Shown here one piece after another: positions 59,246-64,000 of a DNA stretch of 64,000 nt. Both the position numbers and the translations under genes were made by a program. Origin of the DNA: Deinococcus alpinitundrae. Lineage in GTDB: Bacteria; Deinococcota; Deinococci; Deinococcales; Deinococcaceae. The notes below the pieces were generated by a model that searched no databases, was not told where the DNA came from, and worked only from the letters and a program-made list of their open reading frames with translations. The stretch spans positions 124,001 through 188,000 of the forward strand of contig NZ_WXZL01000002.1 in the NCBI RefSeq assembly GCF_009982895.1, written 5' to 3'. The stretch's first letter is position 1; each line of letters starts with the position of its first letter.

Positions 59246-60195
59246 GAGTAGGTCACCCGCGCGTCGATCACACCGTAGAGCACGTCCACGACCACGTTGA
59301 CCAGCACATAGCTGACGGCGATCCACAGCACCGCACCCTGCACCACCGGATAGTCGCGCAGATTGATGCCCTCCAGCGCGAAGCGGCCCACGCCCGGCAA
59401 ACCGAACAACTGCTCGATGATAACGGCCCCGCCCAGCAGGCTGCCCACCTGAAGGCCGATCACGGTGATGACCGGAATCAGGGCGTTTCGCAGCGCATGC
59501 TTGACGACCACCGCGCCGCCGCTCAGGCCCTTGGCCCGCGCCGTGCGGATGTAATCCTGCGAGAGCACGTCAAGGAGGCTGGCCCGCACGATCCGGGTGG
59601 TGGCGGCAGCCAGCCCGAAACTCAGCGCCAGGGCCGGTAGAAACAGACTTTTCAGATTGCCGGTCAGCGACTCGGTGGGCGAGACGTAGCCGTTCGGCGG
59701 AAACCAGCCAAGCTTGAGGCTGAACAGCAAGATCATCAAGATGGCCAGCCAGAATTCCGGCGCGGCCAGGCCGATCAGCACGAACGAACTGGAAATCAGG
59801 TCGGCGGCCTGGCCGCGCCGCAGAGCCGCCAGAATGCCCAGTGGTAAGCCCACCAGCACGGCGAAGATCAGCGCCAGCCCGGTGAGTTCGAGCGTCACCG
59901 GAAAGCGCAGCAACAGGTCCTGAAACACCGGGCGGTCGGTGCGCAGGCTGATGCCGAAGTCGCCGCGCACCAGGCCCGAGAACCAGCTCAGGAACTGCAT
60001 CCAGATCGGTTGATCGAGTCCGAAGAGTCGGCGCATCTCGGCTTGCTGGGCGGCGCTGACGTTGCCTTCCAGGCCGATCAATTGCGTGACCACGTCGCCG
60101 GGAATCAGCCGCAGCAGGGCGAACACCAGCACGCCCACGCCGAAGGCCGCCAGCAGGGCCATGAGCACGCGCCGAACCAGCCAGCCTGCGCTCAT
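59242..60195 (-). CDS. Peptide ABC transporter permease DppB-type
   Basis: A 317-residue inner-membrane permease with about six hydrophobic segments. The start RRVLMALLAAFGVGVLVFALLRLIPGD and the C-terminal VVKHALRNALIPVITVIGLQVGSLLGGAVIIEQLF are DppB marks. It lies 48 bases after the XRE-cupin gene. No ATPase genes are in this cluster, unlike the dpp set at 33076-35105. Confidence 0.92.
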   Translation of the reverse strand: MSAGWLVRRVLMALLAAFGVGVLVFALLRLIPGDVVTQLIGLEGNVSAAQQAEMRRLFGLDQPIWMQFLSWFSGLVRGDFGISLRTDRPVFQDLLLRFPVTLELTGLALIFAVLVGLPLGILAALRRGQAADLISSSFVLIGLAAPEFWLAILMILLFSLKLGWFPPNGYVSPTESLTGNLKSLFLPALALSFGLAAATTRIVRASLLDVLSQDYIRTARAKGLSGGAVVVKHALRNALIPVITVIGLQVGSLLGGAVIIEQLFGLPGVGRFALEGINLRDYPVVQGAVLWIAVSYVLVNVVVDVLYGVIDARVTYS

Positions 60196-60243
60196 GGCTG
60201 GGCCGTCGGCAGCGACTGAACCTGGCCCATCAAAATAGCCCCG

Positions 60244-60813
60244 TCAAAACAACCTCGGGGTGCCGACCCACAGCAAGGTGGTCACCTCGCCGCCGGGATT
60301 GCCCCAGGCATGCGGCGTGGTGCTGGGGTGCTGGGCACTGTCCCCGGCCACCAGTTCGAAGCATTCCTCGCCGACGTGTAGCACCATCCGGCCCGAGAGC
60401 ACATGCAAGAACTCCTCGCCCAGATGGCTGCTGGGCGCAGACGTGAAGTGCGGCCCGATCTGAATCAGCAGCGGTTCGAGTTGCAGGTCCTGGCCCAGGC
60501 CCGCCAGGCTGCGAACCTGATACGGCAACTCGGCCAGGTGCAGGACACGGCTCTCGCCTTTTTTCACCACCACGGCGGCGTGAACCTCGTCGGGCACGAA
60601 GAAACTCAGCTTGACTCCCAGCGCCCGCGCCACGCTGGACAGCGCCGTGACTGTTGGATTGGCCCGCTGACGCTCGACCTGCGAGAGGTAGGCGATCGAC
60701 AGCCCGCTCGCGGCGCTGACCGCCTTGAGGGTCAAGCCGAGGTGTCGCCGTCTGGCACGAATCCGCTCTCCGAGTAGCACCGCTTTTCCCTCCCCCGCTC
60801 GAGTGCCCAGCAT
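60244..60813 (-). CDS. XRE-cupin transcriptional regulator
   Basis: A 189-residue regulator. An XRE helix-turn-helix spans about residues 15-70 (RRRHLGLTLKAVSAASGLSIAYLSQVERQRANPTV), followed by a cupin sensor (about residues 110-185) with HLGEEFLHVLSGRMVLHVGEECFELVAGDSAQHPSTTPHAW. This architecture often controls amino acid or polyamine genes by sensing a small acid. It lies between the peptidase genes and the permeases, so it probably regulates this peptide operon. An inverted repeat at 60813-60840 overlaps its promoter. Confidence 0.88.
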   Translation of the reverse strand: MLGTRAGEGKAVLLGERIRARRRHLGLTLKAVSAASGLSIAYLSQVERQRANPTVTALSSVARALGVKLSFFVPDEVHAAVVVKKGESRVLHLAELPYQVRSLAGLGQDLQLEPLLIQIGPHFTSAPSSHLGEEFLHVLSGRMVLHVGEECFELVAGDSAQHPSTTPHAWGNPGGEVTTLLWVGTPRLF

Positions 60814-60840
60814 AATTATTCTGAAATACTGGAATGATTA
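60813..60840. promoter_or_regulatory. Inverted repeat over the XRE-cupin start
   Basis: TAATTATTC (60813-60821) and GAATGATTA (60832-60840) pair with one mismatch across ten bases, directly at and upstream of the regulator ATG. It is a likely operator for autoregulation. Confidence 0.45.
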
Positions 60841-60902
60841 TGCTCGGCGACGCGTCCGGGTGCAAGCGGCCACAGGCTGATGGGACATTGCCGAGCGACC
60901 GG

Positions 60903-62102
60903 CTACGAAAGGGTCAGCGACGCGAGGTCGCGCGGGTAGTCGGTCAGCAGTTCCATGCCGCTCGGCGTGATCAGGATGGTGTCGGAGTGCCGGAAGCCCC
61001 CCAGCCCCGGCACGTAGAGGCCAGGTTCGACACTCAGCACCAGGCCGGGTTCCAGCACGCGCTCGTCGCCGATGTCCAGAAAGGGACTTTCGTGGATGCG
61101 CTGGCCCAGGCTGTGGCCGACGTGGTGTCGCCAGTGGTCCCAGAGCTGTTCGCGCTCGAAGTAGGCCCGCACTGCCGCGTCCACGCTGGCACAGGTCGCG
61201 CCGGGCTTGAGGGCCTCGAAGGCGATGTCCTGCATATTGAGCATGTGCTGGAAGAAGCGGCGCTGCTCGGCGCTGGCCTCGCCCACGAACATGGTGCGCT
61301 CCAGCTCGCTGATGTAGCCCCAGACGGCGGCCCCAGCTCCGGTCACCAGGGTGTCGCCCGGCTGGAAGGTAGCCCCGGTGGTCATGGCATGAGGCAGAGC
61401 GCTGTTCGGGCCGATCTGGCCCCGGTAGAGCGCCACCGCGCCGCTCATCCAGCGGTTCTGACCCCGGTAGCTGTCGCCCAGCGCGGCGATCATGGCCGCC
61501 GTCGCCTCCTTGGTGGCGCGGGCCTCGACCTCGGTCTCGTTCGCTCCGGCGCGGGTATAATCTTGCAGCAGGCGGTGGGCCTGGGCTCCCCAGTACGCAC
61601 TTTCCTTGATCAGCGCGACCTCGGCCTCCGATTTGAGGGCCATCTGATGGTCGAGAGCGCGGGATACCCGGCTCACCCTGGCCCCTGGCAGCACCTCGCT
61701 GAGCGGTGGCCCGTCGTAACCCATCACGCTGAGGTAGCCGTCGTGGTCCACGCCGATGTGGGCTGTTTCCAGCCCGAGTTCGGTCAGCAAGTCGGCCAGT
61801 TGCAGCATCGGATGGCGCTGGCCGGGAAACTCCGGGTAGGCCTCGACCCGCTCGGCCTCGCTGGTCTGCTGGGCATGCTCGCGCTCCAGCCTCGGCACGA
61901 ACAGGATGCGCTCGCCTTCCCGTGTGATGATCAGGCCAATGGGCCGCTCGGTCGGGAAGAAGGCGAAGCCGCAGTAATAGAAGATGAACTGATCGTCGAA
62001 CAGCACCAGGGCGTCTTGCGGGGCCGCGAGATGGTCAAAGGCCCGTTTGGCCCTTTCCGAGCGCTCCGCCTTGCTGATCGGCGCTGGTGCAGCAGCCGTC
62101 AC
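60903..62102 (-). CDS. Creatinase-like M24 family hydrolase
   Basis: A 399-residue pita-bread-fold protein. It has the M24 His (HHVGHSLG) and Glu (SVEPGLY), but the two metal Asps and the last Glu of aminopeptidase P-type enzymes are changed: ISELERT instead of GDITRT, and GFRHSDT instead of an RIED motif. Creatinase and related C-N hydrolases share the LERT and HSDT-like forms, so a non-peptidase amide hydrolase is more likely than an Xaa-Pro peptidase. The GTG at 62102 overlaps the previous stop. Annotation as a plain Xaa-Pro aminopeptidase would be doubtful. Confidence 0.75.
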   Translation of the reverse strand: MTAAAPAPISKAERSERAKRAFDHLAAPQDALVLFDDQFIFYYCGFAFFPTERPIGLIITREGERILFVPRLEREHAQQTSEAERVEAYPEFPGQRHPMLQLADLLTELGLETAHIGVDHDGYLSVMGYDGPPLSEVLPGARVSRVSRALDHQMALKSEAEVALIKESAYWGAQAHRLLQDYTRAGANETEVEARATKEATAAMIAALGDSYRGQNRWMSGAVALYRGQIGPNSALPHAMTTGATFQPGDTLVTGAGAAVWGYISELERTMFVGEASAEQRRFFQHMLNMQDIAFEALKPGATCASVDAAVRAYFEREQLWDHWRHHVGHSLGQRIHESPFLDIGDERVLEPGLVLSVEPGLYVPGLGGFRHSDTILITPSGMELLTDYPRDLASLTLS

Positions 62103-62959
62103 GGCGACCCCACGCCATTGAGTTGCCGCGCCAGAAAGTCGCGCACGGTTTGCAAGAACAAATTGGCTTCCTCGCGCTGCGGCGAGTGGCCGCTGTGCTC
62201 GAAGATGACCAATTCACTGTCGGGCAAGCCCGCCGCCAGCTCCTGACTGGCTTCCAGCGGCGTGATCCAGTCGTGGCGGCCCACCGTGATCAGCACCGGC
62301 ACCTCGATTTCACTGAGGCGGCTGACCAGATCGTACTCCGGCTGGTTGCGTGAGAAGGCCCAGTTGTGGGTTTCGTAACGAAAGGGAATCTGGGCGAGTT
62401 GCTCGGCTTCTTTTGCAGGGTTGCGTTCGACAGTGTAGAGCGGCTGAATCATGGCGTAACTGGCGCGGAAATCGTCGTCACTCTCGATCTGGCCGGAAAA
62501 CAGCCGGTCCAGCACGGCTTCGTCCATCGGGAAGTCGCTCGCCAGCGCCTTTTCCTTGCTGGTGTCCTGAAATCGGTTGCTGGCCGCCGTATCGCGCAGG
62601 ATGACGGCGTGCAGATTCTCCGGATACGCCAGCGCGTATTCCAGCGCCAGAAAACCGCCGTAGCTGCCGCCAAGCACCACGAATCTGCCCAGATCGAGCT
62701 TGACCCGCAGGGCTTCCAGATCGGCCACGAACTGGGCGTGCGAGTACGGCTCGGCTCCCTGCGACTCGCCGTTGCCGCGCTGGTCGTAGCTGATCAGGCG
62801 ATACTGGTCGGTCAGCGGCTGGAAGGTGGCCCAGTCGCCCGCCCGACTGCCCATGCCGGGGCCGCCGTGCAGGGTCACGATAGCGACACCCTGGCCGGTC
62901 TGCGGCCCGGAGTCCTCATAGACCAGCTCGACGCCGTTGACTTCGGCAACCTGGCTCAC
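62099..62959 (-). CDS. Prolyl iminopeptidase-like alpha/beta hydrolase
   Basis: A 286-residue alpha/beta hydrolase. The oxyanion region TLHGGPGMGS, the nucleophile GGSYGGFLALEYAL and the His near FEHSGHSPQREE form the catalytic set. HGGPG and GGSYGG are marks of the proline iminopeptidase family (S33), which removes N-terminal proline. A GTG at 62959 overlaps the dipeptidase stop (GTGA); a GTG three codons upstream (62968) is also possible. Confidence 0.85.
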   Translation of the reverse strand: MSQVAEVNGVELVYEDSGPQTGQGVAIVTLHGGPGMGSRAGDWATFQPLTDQYRLISYDQRGNGESQGAEPYSHAQFVADLEALRVKLDLGRFVVLGGSYGGFLALEYALAYPENLHAVILRDTAASNRFQDTSKEKALASDFPMDEAVLDRLFSGQIESDDDFRASYAMIQPLYTVERNPAKEAEQLAQIPFRYETHNWAFSRNQPEYDLVSRLSEIEVPVLITVGRHDWITPLEASQELAAGLPDSELVIFEHSGHSPQREEANLFLQTVRDFLARQLNGVGSP

Positions 62960-64000
62960 TTGTACCACGCTGCCTTGAGCACCCGCATCACGTTACCGCC
63001 CACCACCTTGCTGATGTCGGCGTCGCTGTAGCCGTGCTTGACCAGCCAGCGCACGATGTTCGGAAAGGCCTCGGCGGGGCTCTCGATACCGTCCACGTAC
63101 TCGACCTCCTCGTACTGAAGGTGACCGCGTGAAGCGCCGATGGACAGCGCCTCGCTGAGCGCATGGTGCAGCCCGACGTGGTCGCCAAACAGCGCGTCCG
63201 GGCCGAAGGCCACATGGTCGATGCCGACCAGATTGACGCAGTATTCGAAGTGCTCCATGTACGACTCGATGCTGTGGCGCGGGTGCTTCTCGGTCAGGGT
63301 GGTGTGCGGCGCGGCCTCGATGCCGATCACGCCGCCCTTCTCGGCGCAGGCTTTGATCACGTCGTCGGGCTTGAGGCGGTTGGAGTTCCAGAGGGCACGC
63401 GCCCCGGCGTGGGTGATGAAGATGGGCTTCTCGCTCACTTCGATGGTGTCCATGGAGGTCTGGTCGCCGCTGTGGCTCACATCGATGGCGATGCCGAGCT
63501 GGTTCATGCGCCGCACCGCCTGCCGCCCGAACATGGTCAGGCCGCCGTCACGCGGCTCCTTGAGGCCGCCGCCGAGCTGGTTGCCCTCGCTGTAGGCGAT
63601 CCCCAAGCAGCGCACGCCCAGGCCATACAGAATGTCCAGGCGGTCGAGTTCGTTCTCGATCATGGCCGCGCCCTCGACCGAGACGATGAAGGCGATCTGG
63701 CCGTTTTTCTTGGCGTTGACGATATCCTCGGTGGTCTTGCACAGCACCACCATGTCCTGATGGGCGATGTCGGAGAGCCGCATGCCGAGGTCAAAAATGA
63801 TGTCGTCCCACTTCCAGCCGCCTCGCGAGGTGATCATGGCCGTGCCGTTCATCAAGTTGTCGAACACGGCGTCCAGACCCGAGACGCTCAGCCCCTCATA
63901 GCCGGTAAAATCGCGCCCCCAGCGCCGGAACTCCAGAAACTGCGAGAGGTCCTCGGGGGCCACGAAGCAGTGGTCGTGCAGCGAGATCATCAGCTCGTCC
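62956..64000 (-). CDS. M19 membrane-dipeptidase family protein, partial
   Basis: At least 344 residues of a zinc dipeptidase of the renal-dipeptidase (M19) family, cut by the window edge. The metal-binding HDH is at SLHDHCFVA, the bridging Glu region VSVEGAAMIENELDRL and the later His in DVSHSGDQ and ITHAGARALWN. The open reading frame continues upstream of the first visible ATG (63990), so the true N-terminus lies outside. It splits dipeptides and begins the peptide-use cluster in this window. Confidence 0.9.
   Translation of the reverse strand, partial: DELMISLHDHCFVAPEDLSQFLEFRRWGRDFTGYEGLSVSGLDAVFDNLMNGTAMITSRGGWKWDDIIFDLGMRLSDIAHQDMVVLCKTTEDIVNAKKNGQIAFIVSVEGAAMIENELDRLDILYGLGVRCLGIAYSEGNQLGGGLKEPRDGGLTMFGRQAVRRMNQLGIAIDVSHSGDQTSMDTIEVSEKPIFITHAGARALWNSNRLKPDDVIKACAEKGGVIGIEAAPHTTLTEKHPRHSIESYMEHFEYCVNLVGIDHVAFGPDALFGDHVGLHHALSEALSIGASRGHLQYEEVEYVDGIESPAEAFPNIVRWLVKHGYSDADISKVVGGNVMRVLKAAWYK

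Overview
The window is very GC-rich, tightly packed double-membrane bacterial DNA, and Deinococcus is the most likely source. This is inferred from three things: surface-protein types with outer-membrane-barrel endings, several genes that appear to be transcribed leaderless (a TATATT-like -10 box about 6 nt before the start codon), and the catabolic gene content. No tRNA, rRNA, CRISPR array or insertion sequence was seen.

Layout. 67-5749 (minus): a four-gene surface or secretion locus (secreted Cys protein, periplasmic chaperone-like protein, small pilin-like protein, large usher-like barrel protein). 6086-12099 (minus): a tyrosine recombinase relative lacking catalytic residues, a two-domain glyoxalase-fold protein, a MarR/MFS drug-efflux pair, a TetR regulator and a lone PreT-like flavin oxidoreductase. 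12290-19361 (plus): a complete xylose module (LacI regulator, XylFHG transporter, xylose isomerase, xylulokinase) with a readable promoter and operator. 19542-20600: an intact Xer-type recombinase whose start lies inside a 34-bp dif-like palindrome. 20621-24030 (minus): LivFGMH branched-chain amino acid transporter genes without a binding protein, next to a secreted alpha/beta hydrolase (24208-25635).

25878-38657 (minus): twelve genes, mostly overlapping by about 4 bases, apparently one operon for peptide or amide scavenging. It holds a binding protein, DppBCDF-type transporter, GntR-like regulator, creatininase-family amidohydrolase, ketopantoate-reductase-like protein, two SDRs, an M20 dipeptidase and an M32 carboxypeptidase. 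38887-43919: a DUF1440-like membrane protein, a molybdate cluster (XRE/binding-domain regulator, ModA, ModB, no ModC) and a two-subunit CoA transferase. 43972-45345: an HtrA-like protease.

45759-56403 (minus): a second surface module with a short leader ORF, an outer-membrane barrel protein, a 2384-residue protein with 14 PKD-like repeats, and a five-FN3 protein. 56771-64000 (minus): a second peptide-use cluster (M19 dipeptidase, prolyl iminopeptidase-like hydrolase, creatinase-like M24 protein, XRE-cupin regulator, peptide permeases and binding protein) without ATPase genes. 

The most interesting items are the Xer/dif-like unit and its degenerate paralogue, the chaperone/usher-like locus, the PKD giant with its barrel partner and leader ORF, and the twelve-gene scavenging operon with its palindromic promoter.
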